64,000 nt of DNA, taken from NCBI GenBank assembly GCA_025667525.1, contig CM046875.1:116922340-116986339 (forward strand), given 5' to 3'. Each line of letters starts with the position of its first letter. Positions within the stretch are counted from its first letter, which is position 1. Below, in pieces: positions 1 to 12,043 of the stretch. Source of the stretch: Glebionis coronaria (lineage: Eukaryota > Streptophyta > Magnoliopsida > Asterales > Asteraceae). The position numbers and the translations under genes were made by a program. The notes beneath the pieces were generated by a model. It was not told where the DNA came from. It saw nothing but the letters and a program-made list of their open reading frames with translations, and searched no databases.

Positions 1-814
1 ACTCGTGAATGTCCATATTTAGAAGGCCAGACAGAGGAGATGCAAGTTGTTGCATTAAGCAATCTAGGGGTTGTGGAAAAAGGAACTCAAGGAACCTCTT
101 CTGTTGTGATCACACAGTGTGTGGTGCCACTCATGAAGGTGCTTAGTAGGCAGTGTTGGTATTAGTACTATTGATAGTGTGAAGAATAGACACACATTTC
201 CACAATTGGTGTCTGATTCAAGTGATGGGCAGAAGTGTTACAAGTCAAATGATGCAAAGCTGCTATGTGATTGCTCTAGGTTTCCACTAGCAGAAACACT
301 AAGGAGTGTTACAAGTCAAAATTTAGAAAAAAGAGTGAGTGACTTAGATATGCAGAATGAGAAGGAAGTTGCTGTTGGTGATTTGGATATGCAGAATGGA
401 AGAGATCTTTCATATTTGAGGAATTAAACTAGTCTAGCCCATAATGTTGATTTGGATACCAAGACTGCAGTGAAACAAATGAGGCAACATGAGTTTGGTT
501 GTTCACAAGATGAAGTTTACAACCTAACTGTTCAAGGAGTGTTTGAAAGAAGATTAAGGACACTCAAAACAAGGCTACTTGAACAATGGGGTACATCTGG
601 AGTTTGTGACATCCATCTAAACATTTTGGAAGACCTGTTTGATAAGCAAGTGTTGGAACTAAAGACTCTAGTGTGTTAAGGAACAAGCAGCAGTTTTTGG
701 AACAGAATAAGGAGACAAACTTGCTTGAGAAGGACAACTGCCATGCTACTAATATTTCTTCGGTGGTTACAGATTTCATTTTTGAGGACAAGAATGATTT
801 GAAGGGAGTTGGAG
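1..814. other. Unclassified degenerate repeat-like sequence
   Basis: Only short open frames occur, none matching a family I recognise. Two features suggest old repeat DNA. The string TGTTACAAGTCAAA recurs at 307 and 815, with a shorter version near 236. Two similar segments encoding DLDMQN lie close together near 345-400. The stretch just before 815 is purine-rich (GAAGGGAGTTGGAG), like a polypurine tract next to an LTR. It could be the 3' end of an old LTR element, but no polymerase motif was found. Confidence 0.3.
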
Positions 815-1130
815 TGTTACAAGTCAAAATTTAGAAAAGTCAAACATAAAAGTCAAATCACAATGGGCGGGAAAAGCTGTGACAACCTAACACTTCTTTC
901 CTTTCCAGTGTATAAATACCCTTTCCTGTATTCAATTTCAGATTCATGTATGTTTTGATAGCTCATTCGTTTTGAACAAACTCTGTAACAAACCCCATTT
1001 GTTTCAATAACAAATAACCATTGTTCACCAATTTTCCTTTTCTAATCATTTTAGGAAATTCTGGGCATTGTGTTGATGATCTCCATCCTACTGATTAGGA
1101 TCAGGATATGAGCCTTTTTGTCTTGTATCA
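815..1130 (+). repeat. LTR-like sequence with TATA box
   Basis: The stretch starts TGTTACAAG and ends TGTATCA, so it has TG...CA ends. It follows a polypurine-like tract and holds a TATAAATA box at about 911-918. These are LTR-like traits. No partner copy and no target duplication were found in the window, so it may be a solo LTR or the 3' LTR of the degenerate sequence upstream. The right boundary is uncertain. Confidence 0.3.
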
Positions 1131-2079
1131 ATAAGCAGTGCTTTACTAAAGATTTTATCGTTTACTGTTATCACATGATTGCCGGTTTGAGGTGCTTTCA
1201 GTTTTGGAAAGCTGCTGGAACTTCTTGACCTGGTTCTACCAAAGTATCATATTTATTGACATGTTGAAGATATTTAAATAATTGTCAATTTAAGACGGAT
1301 CAAGAAACAAAATGCAGTATAATGTTGGCTTTTGAGCAGGGTTCCAATAGCAGCATTGAAGGCCATGTGTGCGGGACAATTTAGCAGTGCCACTACTCTC
1401 AGGTGGCTAGCAGCTATGTCTATAAATATTTCTATAAATTAGCAACCGTTTTCTTTGCTGATTTCCTGACACGTCTTGGTAATTCCGTGATACATTTATG
1501 CAGGAGACATAACCAAAACAGAAATAACAAAGGAAACTTTAAAAAAATAAACGATCTAACATATAGCAACAAATGTTTGTCATGTACAGGCAAACATGTT
1601 GTACAAGAACTGATTAAGAGTCTCCTTTCAGATTCCAATCAGACGGACTTGAGTTTCAGAACTTTTTCTCGGTTCAGAAATACATCTCCAACAGTAAGAA
1701 TGATTCAGTTACTATAGCAACTACATGTTAGTTAATTCTGAGATGCAAATGCGATGACAAATAATCAAAATAATGTCGTCAATCGGAGAGTTAATTAATT
1801 TTTGGTCAAAGTTTCATTTTTTAACAAGCTACGAACTCTCAGTCGGAATCAAACCATATAATTTACACATCAAATAATGGTTTTTGACAGATTTCAATTG
1901 GGATTTACAAGATACGATACTATTCCTTTGTTCTACATTCTTCAACTTTAAAATCATGTCTAGACCAGTTTTTCTTGGCTAAATGTAGTACAATTATCAG
2001 GACATGATTATGTTGCATTTCAAATTCAGCATGCAGGCATACCAAATATTGAATCACATGCCAATTACTAGAATATGAT
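1131..2079. other. Sequence downstream of the ATPase gene, no gene supported
   Basis: No complete gene is visible. A short plus-strand frame near 1341-1440 (reading PIAALKAMCAGQFSS) follows a plausible AG acceptor. It could be a last exon of an unknown gene, but no partner exon was found. Positions just below 2080 should hold the 3' UTR of the minus-strand ATPase gene; no decisive polyadenylation signal was identified. Confidence 0.3.
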
Positions 2080-5000
2080 TTAAAGGAAGTAACTAAGTTG
2101 CTCTTTCTTTCTTGAACCTCCTTCCCCATACAATTCATTCCACTGTTTTAGCTCACCCATAACAGATCCCTCACCCGCAAAACTAGCTGCCACCTGTCAT
2201 TAATCTCACAAAATATCAGATATTCGACTAATAGTCAAATTGTTTACTTGAACGACTAGTCGACTACATAAGGGTTAATGTTGTATTACTTGATTCTTTG
2301 CCTGCCTCATATCTTCCATGTTTAGATGTCTCAGTTTAACAACGCTTTCACCTTCTTCTTTCGTTTCTTTGGCATCTTCCGAAGCTTGTTTTTCATCTCT
2401 TTTCTTCTTGTCCTTTTATATCATAAGTAAATAGATAAATAGCTTAATTGCACGTCAAAGCCAAAAATGACATTTATGTCAAGTAAATACTTACGATATG
2501 TTTTTGTCTCTCTTCCTGCATTAATTCTCTTACGGGTCGATAAGCTGCTGTTACACACAAATTCTGTTTCAGCAGTTAATGCCAACACTCTTTGCCAGTT
2601 TGTATGTGTGTATATATTAAATTTAGTGATAATATAACAAACCTTAAGATCGCTTCCGCTATATCCTTCTGTCATTACTGCAAGCTCCTTGAAATCCAAG
2701 TCTTCAATCTTCTCTTTCGCCAAGAGTGTTCTCAAGATCGTTTCTCTGTTCTCGACAGATGGTAAACCCACCATAATTCTGTAAAGATAAATACAATGTT
2801 TCTAAGCAGTGTTTCTTAAACTCAGATTGCTTTGTAACACCAAGATTAATATAAGAGATACAGGTAAAAAGTAGCATACTTAGAGGAGATGATTTTGACC
2901 CATTTAGTTATGAATGGGTCAATTTGGAGTTTGTTGTATCTCGAATGGGTTAGATCATAAATATGATTTAAAATGAAACAGGGCAAACGGGTTGAACGTC
3001 ACACAAAATCTTATATATTCTTATACAGACAGCCTTCTAAGTATTTTAATGTGTTATTAATACTATTAGTGTACTAAAATGCACTGTTTCATCTTGAAGC
3101 CGTATTCATTTATTAGCTGACCCAGAAACATCCAGGCATGTTACCACGTACTAACAACTAGAGGTGGAGAAACAAGCAAGTTGGGTTACAGATAACAGGA
3201 CTGAGTTTGGTTGAACAAAAACATGTTGTCACCACTAACATAATTAGGATGCATTTAGGTCTGCTTGAGCCTTTTCTTCTAACATGGCCCATATCAGACC
3301 ATTTATAAATAAATGGGTCATACTGTATGAAGAGTACCATGAAAATAAAAAAAGAAAGGAAGTATACCTGCGTTCAAACCGCCTAATAATGGCTTCATCA
3401 AGATCAAAGGGTCTATTAGTAGCTGCAAGAACAAGAATCCGCTCACCAGGTTTAGTCAACAATCCATCCCAATGTGACATAAACTCGTTTTTTATTTTAC
3501 GCATAGCTTCATGTTCTCCAACTCTTGTTCTTTGCCCAAGCATGCTATCAACTTCATCAACAAATACTATAGTTGGAGACACTTTTGCTGCAAGTGTGAA
3601 TAAAGCACGCACGTTCTTCTCATCTTCACCAAACCATTTTGATGTAATAGTTGACATTGATACATTAATAAAGCTTGCTCCAGCATCATTAGCAATTGCC
3701 TTTGCTAGCATGGTTTTACCGGTGCCAGGAGGGCCAAATAGTAAAATACCACGACATGGTTTGAGTAGTCCGCCATTGAAAAGATCGGGCCTTTTAAGTG
3801 GTAGCATGACTAGTTCTTGTAGGGTTTCCTTTATTTCATCAAGGGCTCCAATATCTGAAAATGTTACACCTATTTCATTGGCTGGAATGACCTCTGGTCT
3901 TATGCGTTTTTCAAATTCATTGTCGGGAACTTCCTGGTGATGTAACGTGAACCATGAAATTTTCAGTTAGAAATTAAAATAGAAAAAAAAAACTATATGT
4001 GGTTTATTCCACTTTTGAAGGCTTTCTAGGGGGTATTTGGATTTACGTTTTCAAAGTGCTTATCTCATTATGAATTAAGGTCATACTGATCAGTTTTTTT
4101 ATGCTTGGATATGCTTGTTCTGCTTGGTTATTTAGGGTCAAATAATCGGCTTTTGACAAGATAGTTTCTCACACGCTTGAGAGATTTATTATCAAATTTC
4201 AGGAAAAAAATATCAGTTTCGACTTTTTTATCTATTAGTTTCTTAGTTAATCACAATGTGCTTAGCAATATCAGCCACAACTTCAAAGAGAAGGTGCAAG
4301 TCCAAAGACATTCGTTAAACATCATGCACGTCCAAACACTCTCTTCTAGTAGCCCCTATTTTTAGTTTTACAACTCGTTACTTAATTCATCCTATTGAAT
4401 ATAATTTTATTATTTTATAAAACGCATATCCAAACAGCGCCTTAAACTTCCTTGAATAATAAGATATCTTTTTTTTTTTTTTTTTTTTTTTTTAGTCTAC
4501 TACGAGGAGTTCCCACCGCCCTTAGGACGAGTGGACTAATCTCTCGCGGGAGTTTGCTCGGTACCTCGATGGGTAGTATCCCTCCCAAATGAGATTTTTT
4601 CCATTCCCAAGGCTTGAACTAAGACTTTTGGTTAAGGAGCCCAGTGCCTTGACCAACTGTGCCAACCTCAATTGGTTGAATAATAAGATATCTGAAACTA
4701 TCAGTCCCTCCCCTTTTATGACCTATAAAGATAGTAACACAAGACGTACCGGTTTTGGAGGAACTGATTTTTCTGTCTCATTCTTGTTATCAGATTTTGA
4801 TGCAACTTTTTCCTCCCCTTCAGGTCCCTTATGAAATTACAAGAAAACAGTGAGCATGATTTACCATATTTAATAATGTGATCTTAGCAATATATTTTTA
4901 TCCTACCTTAGATGACTCAGCCTTAGTCTCGAGCTTTAGAGTATCTTTTCCACTACAACTATCCTCTTGGAAGATGCTCAATCCATGTGACAAACTATGG

Positions 5001-8000
5001 AAATAGTCATATATATAAGTAATTAGACATCTTTTCAATGGTTTTTAATCAGCGAAGATGATATTTAAAGGCTCGTACCTCGTAGATGATATAACGAGCT
5101 TTCCATTTCGGTATTCTGGCTCTTTATGACTCATCAAATGATGCGAAATTGCAGATATGACGATTTCTTGTATGTAATTACTGATAAAGATTGTGTCTGC
5201 GTGACAAATTGCGCCTAAATCATCACACTCAAGATCATTTTCCGCTAACACCTCAGAAATATGATTTTTATTATCTTGAAACTGAGATTTCTTTGTTTGC
5301 TCTTCTAATTGTGCTTTCCAATCTATTAGAAGAGACTCGTCTTCGGGTGGTTTTATGTCAATATTATAAGGAAATAAGCCATCAATTTTCTCGCTGACTT
5401 CACCAATTTGGTCATGTTTGTCGGACATCCGGGACCCAATAACTAACATGGAGCCCGATAGTCTCTTCAACAATTTATCAAACAATTTATACGCTCGTGG
5501 TGAGTAAAGAAATCTCTCTATGTCCTTTATATAGAGAATGATGCCGTTTGTTTCAGAGAAAGACATAAGGACCTGAAAATTAAATCATGTTTAGATGCTT
5601 ATATCTTGAGTGAAATTTGAAGGCATTAGTAGGATTTACCTTGTAAAGTTCTTGCATAAAAACTTTCTCGTCGAAAGGATAGTTGATCACACGCTTGAGA
5701 GAAGCTAAGAAGAGTAAACATAATTCCAAAGATCAGTAACAAATAAACATATATATAATTTTGATCTTTATCTGATAATGAAGTAATGGAGACAAAAACA
5801 CCAACCTAGACTCGTATCAGAAGAAACAGATGAATTCCTGTGGATCTTTGTAGGATGATTAATGATTTCAGTACTCCTGGAAAGTTGATAATAGAAGTCG
5901 TGTTATTAACTGTAAGACAATGTTTAGGTGATCACATCAACTTAACTTGTCAACCATACCTCGATTTGGTAGATGAGCTGATGCTTTGCGTACTTGAAGC
6001 TACTGAGAATAGTGAGCCGACATTATCATATGAAATTGCTCAAAGGAACAGGAAAATAAGTAATACAACTGTTTATCCAATCTACCACAAAACTTGCCAC
6101 AAACTCTTTCTATAGAATTGAAAAGCATAAAAGCTAAAGTATCGATTCAAATCATACCTCCATCCTCTTCCTTTGCTGGGGAGAACGATCCAAGTAAACT
6201 AGACACTCGCTCCAATGCCATGTCAGAGATGGACCTTTTGACAAACTATACAAGGATAAATTTGTATCAGAATGTATTCATTTCATAGTCATTAACAATT
6301 TTGCTTCGTAATGCAAGTTAATCTGAAAGACATATAAATACAAGATCTACACTTGTGGTGATTGGTGAAATTATGATGCACTTACCGAGTCTTTCTTAGA
6401 TGTACCATACTTGCTCTGAATCTGTAGAACTGCCAAATATTAGTCCGAATACTATATTATGAATTAAAGAAGAATATTAAAACATTAGTTACAAATTACC
6501 TTTCCAGAAAATTCAAGAATGTCTAACACAAGCAGCTTAGCTTCAAACTCGTGTGACAGAGCCTTTGCGAGTTTTTCATGATAAAATTCTTCAATATATT
6601 ACAAAAATAAGTCAGTTAATCTAGTCCAGCATCAAGCGAGTTATAATATTGAAATAAACAACTTACCAGCAGGTCCCGAGAGCAATATAGCCCTACTTGC
6701 TGGCGAAAGATTTCGGGTATATTTAGAAATATCCGAATGTTTTAAATGAACATATGCAGCACTTGTCAATAACCATCGTGTCCGTTCACTGTTAGTGGAA
6801 TAAGAAAAGGAAGGTCTTTGAGGCTTAAAGTAATCAGACAGCTTTGTGGCACGCCTTCAGCTTATATATATTCAAGACAGATTCAATCACACTATATAAA
6901 TCTAGGACAATGCATAAATGATGAAATGAGCAATAGAAATGATCACTAGCTGGTTCTCAGTTATTTGATAGACTATAAACATACTTTTCTCAAATCACTC
7001 TAAAACCAGTGTGATATTTAAGCAAGCGCCTTATAGGCTATAGTCATTAGTCAATGACAATTATTTTTTGGGAAAATCACAAAAATACCCATTTATTCAA
7101 ACCAACTTCACAAAATACTCAATTTTTTCATCATAAAGCGAAAATACCCATAAATTTCGAAAAGTTTGACATTCTTGCAAAGTAGAAAAAAATTTCGGAA
7201 TATTTCAAAACTTTTAAGAAATTTCGCTAAGTATTTAGAAATATTTGTCAGGAGGTGTTTGGCAACGTGTTTAACCGCAACACACTTGCTGTTAAACGCG
7301 TTGCCAAACACCCACTTTAAAAGCAATAAAAATTCAAATAAGCTGATTTAAGCTGTTAAAAGCCAAAATAAATGATAAATTCAACATTATAGACTTATAG
7401 AGGTTTTGAAACATAAATATTCAATCTTTTTGGTTCAAACAAACCTAAAAAAAAATAGTACGTTGTTGTTAAACGCGTTCCCAAACACCCCTTTAATATT
7501 TAAAAAAAATCTAAAATTTTCGAAATTTTTAATAAATTCGAAAATATTTGCGAAATTTCTTAAAAATTTCGAAATTTTTCGAAATATTTTTCTGTTTCGC
7601 AAAAATGTCAAACTTTTCGAAATTTATGGGTATTTTGCCTTTTTATGATGAAAAATTGGGTATTTTGTGAAGTTGGTTTGAAGAAATGGATATTTTTGTG
7701 ATTTTCCCTTTTTTTATATACACCGGTGATAATATATTTAAGTTTAAACTTGTACAATGACAAGTATTCTATAATAAGCAGAACATCATGAACAAAACAT
7801 ATATCTAACCATTTCCCAAAGCCTCAAAATTTTGGTGATATCAATTATATATGGATTTGAATCAGTAAACATAAACCATATTTGTTTTCAATCCACAATA
7901 GGTGTGAATTAGCCATTTCGGATGCTTTTTGTCATCGGCCATTCTCCACCCCACAAAGAATAGTAACTCTCCCGTCCAGGCCCATTGGGCACCAACCGAG

Positions 8001-9039
8001 ACTCGAACCCTTGACCTTTTAACCACAAAATCCAGTGGCACATGGGTTTTCAATGCTTATATAAAAAACAAAATTAACGACAATTTTAACTAATCACACA
8101 ATATTTATACCAGATGCTATCTCACATGTCCTAAGCAATGAATAGAACCCGCGACCATATTGGAGATTATAGACCTGAACTCGCAACCATTTCGGTTCTG
8201 ACACAAGATGGGTATCATTGGGAGACAAGGGCACAAGGCCTTTGTGCTTATATCATACTTTCAAAAATTGATTTGCGCACTTATTTTTTTTATTGGGACA
8301 CTTTATTGTATGCATTATATAGTTATACGTACATTATATATAAGTGTCTCAATCAAAATAAAAAGTGTGCAAATCATCTCCTTTTCAAAAATGCTTAATT
8401 TGGCATACAATTATTGTAGCCAACTGATTCTCTATTAAAAAAAAATACTACTAGAATTAACTCGTGAATCCACACAATTAGCCGTGCACTCACACAATAA
8501 ATCGTAGAACCACATTTTTTTTTTTGTGCAAATTATAGCCGGTTAATTACATTTCAAATTGTAGCTAATATTTCCCCGTTTCAAAATAGTAAACTCTATT
8601 AATTAACCTAAATATAGTACATATATCTTAGACTTTTTGTTAAAATGGCCTACTTTGTGCTTATGGCATAATCCATTAAACAAGACCACTTTTGCAAAAT
8701 CGATAGAAAACTAATGTTCTCATAAAGAACAAAAGAAAATAAACATAAACATATATTATATGAAGTAGTAATGACTAACTCGCTGTTAAAAAAGAACTAT
8801 ATGAACTAGCTAGCAAAACATTATCACCTCAGATAATAAGGAAATTCCTTAAAAGTCTCCTTCTCATCTCTACCATCAACAATAAGTCGAAGAAGCTCGT
8901 GCTGAATTTGGGCAGCCGTGACGCCCTCCTCGACACCACCATTACTACTACTCCATTTGTTTACACCAGCTAGTCCAACTCCAACACCAACACCTACTCC
9001 AACACTCAATGCCGACAACAACATATGTTTCTGCTCCAT
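2080..9039 (-). CDS. AAA-type ATPase of the At4g28000/DAA1 group, 16 exons
   Basis: An ATP-driven protein remodeller of the spastin/katanin/ATAD1-like AAA class; substrate and cell location cannot be read here. I placed 16 coding exons, in transcript order: 8828-9039, 6667-6788, 6500-6588, 6386-6421, 6158-6245, 5960-6002, 5806-5876, 5640-5704, 5079-5572, 4907-4994, 4750-4827, 3368-3933, 2643-2778, 2495-2563, 2290-2412, 2080-2193. All introns are GT...AG and every phase joins, giving 2394 nt and 797 residues. The N-terminus MEQKHMLLSALSVGVG and the C-terminus KKEQLSYFL are family hallmarks. An N-terminal degenerate AAA-like region (SGPAE, residues about 108-141) precedes the catalytic domain. 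Walker A GPPGTGKT is at about 529-536, Walker B IVFVDE at 584-589, sensor-1 ATNRP near 635 and arginine fingers RRFERR near 646-651. No lesion was seen, so the gene looks functional. Introns 1 and 11 carry transposable elements. Confidence 0.93.
4470..4675 (-). mobile_element. tRNA-derived SINE in intron 11 of the ATPase gene
   Basis: On the minus strand the element starts with a tRNA-like head: A box TGGCACAGTTGG and B box AGTTCAAGCC. It ends in a long poly(A), seen as poly(T) at 4470-4493 on the plus strand. It is flanked by a perfect 18-bp target duplication, TTGAATAATAAGATATCT, at 4452-4469 and 4676-4693. About 206 bp including the tail. It is transcribed in the same direction as the host gene. 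The intact duplication points to a fairly recent insertion. Confidence 0.88.
7070..7708. mobile_element. Foldback/MITE-like element with long terminal inverted repeats in intron 1
   Basis: The first about 170 bp (starting GGGAAAATCACAAAAATA) are repeated in inverse orientation at the right end, with small differences. Both arms contain stretches rich in TTTCGAAATTT, which makes the arms themselves partly self-complementary. There is no coding capacity. Flanks are T-rich, so a target duplication cannot be defined. A Mutator-type or foldback origin is possible. Confidence 0.75.
7254..7490. mobile_element. Inner MITE-like segment with GGTGTTTGG ends
   Basis: Starts GGTGTTTGGCAACG and ends CGTTCCCAAACACCC, an inverted pair. 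A second inverted pair sits at 7254-7313, where GGTGTTTGGCAACG faces CGCGTTGCCAAACACC. GTGTTTGG ends are common on plant hAT-type MITEs. It lies between the arms of the larger foldback, either as a nested insertion or as its core. Confidence 0.45.
7893..8045 (-). mobile_element. SINE-like insertion in intron 1
   Basis: The minus strand contains a B-box-like GGGTTCGAGTCTC about 40 nt from the left end, as in tRNA-derived SINE heads. The segment is flanked by a direct 9-bp repeat GTTTTCAAT at 7884-7892 and 8046-8054. No poly(A) tail is visible, so it is either tail-less or old. Confidence 0.45.
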
Positions 9040-9192
9040 TAGTCTTAACTTGATTTAATGTTTCAAGTACATTAAAATCAAATAATGTGAAGTAAAGTAG
9101 ACGTTGGTTGAGTTTTTCTTGAACAAGTAGTTAGAGAGAGAAAATAATTAGCAAAATGGTATATAGAGTTAGTTGATATAAATAATTGCGTG

Positions 9193-9200
9193 TATATATA
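9193..9200 (-). promoter_or_regulatory. Putative TATA box of the AAA ATPase gene
   Basis: TATATATA on the minus strand lies about 155 bp upstream of the ATG at 9039. It would give a 5' UTR of roughly 120-130 nt with no intervening gene. The assignment rests on position and sequence only. Confidence 0.5.
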
Positions 9201-9399
9201 GACAGAGTGTGTGAGGGTGAGCTGTGTGCTTTGATTGGTGGAATTGAAGCAATTTGCATTGTTGTCTTTATCAGTCTCACTTCATTTTCATTTTTGGTGG
9301 GAGTTTTAACTTTTAAGTTCCTGTTTTTCTTAGTAATATTGTTTAAATTACAGTAATAGTATATTTTTAAAATAGATAAAAAAAAATTTAGATTAATTT

Positions 9400-9542
9400 T
9401 GTTATATCATTCTCGTTTGAAACAACAAATAAATTATAAATTAACTAGTTAAGAATAAAATTGTTATTATGTAAAAAATAAGTCAAAATTTTTTTAAAAA
9501 ATTATACTTTTATAGGTAGATTATAATTATGGGACGGAGTGA
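9400..9542. mobile_element. Degenerate Stowaway-like MITE fragment
   Basis: The right end reads ATTATGGGACGGAGTG, typical of a Stowaway (mariner) terminal repeat. The interior resembles that of the clearer copy at 51608-51879 (TTAACTAGTTAAG compared with TTAATTAGTTAAG). The left terminal repeat was not found. Confidence 0.4.
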
Positions 9543-9589
9543 TTATCTATTATGGATCCGGACCATTTACTAGTAATGCTATTTATCAA

Positions 9590-9675
9590 TGTTTTAAAAA
9601 TCGGGTTTTTAATTGACCTGGTCAAGTAACCGGGTCACCGGTTCAACTGGTTGAACCGCCAGATTAAACCGATTT
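9590..9675. repeat. GGTTCAACCGG-rich MITE fragment
   Basis: Starts near TGTTTTAAAAATCGGG and contains CCGGTTCAACTGGTTGAACC, a self-complementary core. The same style of sequence occurs at 48590-48752. Plant hAT-type MITEs of this kind often start CAGTGTTTTAAAA; only one end is preserved here. Confidence 0.4.
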
Positions 9676-9861
9676 CCTCCCATAAAGACTTAAAATAAAT
9701 TAAGTTTACCTTTCACTATAAAACCATCAATATTTAATAACAGACACATTTTGTTTATAAAAAAACAATTCTAGTATCAAAGTACATATAATCCTTTACA
9801 CCCGATCAGACTTGTTATTAAATAAAAAATGCCAACAATTGAATTTTTCACTAAGTCTAAT

Positions 9862-10523
9862 TAGGGATGGCAACGGGTCGGGTTTGCGTCGGGTTTTAGT
9901 CAACCCGCACCCGTTTATAATATCAAAACCCGCATCCGCCCTAATACTCGACGGGTACCCTATTAGTATTACCCATCGGGTTTTCGGTTTTTACCCGCGG
10001 GTATCGTGTATCCACAATTAAATTTCGTTGGACATAATTGTGCGTATAAAGTTAAGAAAAACCAATGAAAAACAATCATAATATCCTAATATTTTTTTAA
10101 AAGTTTTTAGAAGATAAACAAAATACTAATTCAATATCATATCTTGCGATTTAATGATCGAATAAATCATTGTTTTTATTTAAAGTTACAAACCAAATAT
10201 GCTTGATGACAAACATCTTAACGCATACAAAATATAACTAATATAAGCATTTCTTTTGTTTAAAAATCTTCGTCTAATATTTCACACAAATTCAAAAAAT
10301 ATATAAAATACCAATAAACGGTATATATTTTGTCAAAGGGGTACGTATACGGGTAAACGTGGGTATTACTAAAACCTGAACCCGAACCCGAACCCATACC
10401 CGCGAAAAATAGAATATCCCAACCCGAACCCGCATCCAAACCCGCCAACCTGACTCCGAACCCGACCCAATCGGTTCGGGTTTCGGTTTTCTCCATCAGT
10501 TTCGGGTGCTTTTGCCATCCCTA
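9862..10523. mobile_element. Non-autonomous hAT-type element, 662 bp
   Basis: Starts TAGGGATGGCAACGGGT and ends TTTTGCCATCCCTA, an inverted pair. The flanks are AGTCTAAT (9854-9861) and GGTCTAAT (10524-10531), an 8-bp target duplication with one mismatch. Subterminal regions are packed with CGGGT/ACCCG repeats. No transposase reading frame. These traits fit a deletion derivative of a hAT transposon. Confidence 0.82.
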
Positions 10524-10628
10524 GGTCTAATGCTTGCGCTCCGCCGCGGGTGTTTTTTTCGTTGCCTGTAGGAAGTTAGGTAGCTATAAAGGTGTATCGA
10601 TAATGAAAATAACGATATCTTCTATCTT

Positions 10629-10797
10629 TTTTTTAGAACGGCAAATGTTAGTAGTTAGTGGGTCAAGTCGTGCAATGACATCCAAGCGGAATAATGTCTT
10701 TTTCGAACCCTCGCCTATTTATGTTAGACTCCTTATCCGCTTCACCTGAAAGGGCCTTGGCAGGTCTTGAACCCAAGACCTCCAGGAATTCTTCCCC
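10629..10797 (-). mobile_element. SINE (apparently 5'-truncated) with 18-bp target duplication
   Basis: Perfect direct repeats AACGATATCTTCTATCTT lie at 10611-10628 and 10798-10815. The plus strand shows a T run immediately after the left repeat, the poly(A) end of a minus-strand element. The head contains B-box-like GGGTTCAAGACC, but an A box is not evident, so the 5' end may be truncated. It sits inside what appears to be an exon of a decayed disulfide-isomerase-like gene. Confidence 0.75.
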
Positions 10798-10921
10798 AAC
10801 GATATCTTCTATCTTGACGATTTTGCCACTCGCAAGGTGTTTCATGAGGTGATTAGCGAAAGTATCGCCGTAATTGTTTGATGTGATTAGCAATGGAGAC
10901 GCATAGAGTAATATTTTGACC
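10798..10921 (-). pseudogene. 3' fragment of a protein-disulfide-isomerase-like pseudogene
   Basis: A minus-strand frame after a good acceptor (TTTCTTTCAG) reads KILLYASPLLITSNN and continues to the SINE insertion. It resembles the b' domain start of plant PDI-like proteins, where a hydrophobic strand runs into a TSN motif. The frame stops soon after the SINE. It lies on the same strand as, and downstream of, the thioredoxin-like exon at 46661-46974 once the retrotransposon nest is removed, matching the domain order a then b'. Identification is by eye. Confidence 0.4.
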
Positions 10922-12043
10922 CTGAAAGAAGATTAATATTAGGTTGGCATTGGTAACAATGGATGTCCACATGAATAACAGTAGCAAATATCACATGTGC
11001 ATCATTTAGTTAGCGGATTCTGCAGCATTTCCTTGAACTCTTCTTATTGGCATTGGTAAAATGGAAGATGAGTAACAGACGTTCAAATAAATAAAGTTTG
11101 TCGTGCTAAAAAAGTAACTACAAAGTTCATTAAAATATATCTTTACCTAAAATGATGCAGCTGTGAACTGGTTGGGATTGGTTTGAACGCGGCCCTTCTT
11201 CCTATCAGACCGTGGTTTTGAGTCACTTATGAGTTGTGTCCAAGCGAGTTAGTTCATGGCGCCTAAAAATTAACAATATAAGTATCAGAAGAAGAAAAAT
11301 CACGTCAAATAATAATCTTATTACAGGTTTTAAGTCACTTTAAAGAGCTGGAGTGAAATAACTGCTCATAAACAATATAACTAAGCATGAAAAACATTAA
11401 TATTAATCCTAACACTCTGATACACATATATGTAATGCATTAAGTTTATATATTCGTAATATAACTAATTTTTACTATAAATGCACGTGAATCTTCAACT
11501 CTTGTTTGGTTGCATTAAAAGTTGTCTTTAGGAGCTAAATGTTACCCTATTAGTGATCGAAATCCTCTTCAATACCTGCATTGCTAATTTAGTTTTTATG
11601 CACGACAATCTTAGATTATAATGACTATGAATGGAAGTTATTCACCTGACATATCAAGTAATACTAATCAAGTTCAACATTATTTTAGGTTCTACCATCC
11701 AAAGGAAGCTAATAAAGAGACTTATCTAAGTGGTCACTTATCACCGCATGCATACCTACTGTAAATGCTTATCCGTTTCAATATAAGCGATCGCCACTCA
11801 TGTACGTTACCTCGCCACTTGTGTGCTACGTAGGTGTGAAACACTACCGCACTAGAATTCCAAATAGAATTTGCATAACACTAACCAAACAGTAACCATT
11901 CTGCATAATTGATTATCTAACTTTTAGGCATATAACATATTCTAAAAATTGATCAGATTACTAAATTACCTAGTAGTTGTATTATATACAAAAACGGAAA
12001 AGAGGCATACAACTATCAAAAAATGAAATAGTTTTTCATGAAC
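10922..12043. other. Likely intron or decayed gene sequence left of the retrotransposon nest
   Basis: AT-rich, no convincing exon or repeat. It continues directly into 46270 once element A is removed, and so is probably an intron of the disulfide-isomerase-like pseudogene. Confidence 0.35.

Noticed and set aside
1403..1717. 104-codon plus-strand frame left of the ATPase gene
   Set aside because: No recognised domain, a weak start context and no partner exons; kept only as an uncertain region.
3284..3940. Plus-strand 218-codon frame over the ATPase gene
   Set aside because: It is the antisense shadow of the catalytic AAA exon; the minus strand carries Walker motifs and correct splice sites.
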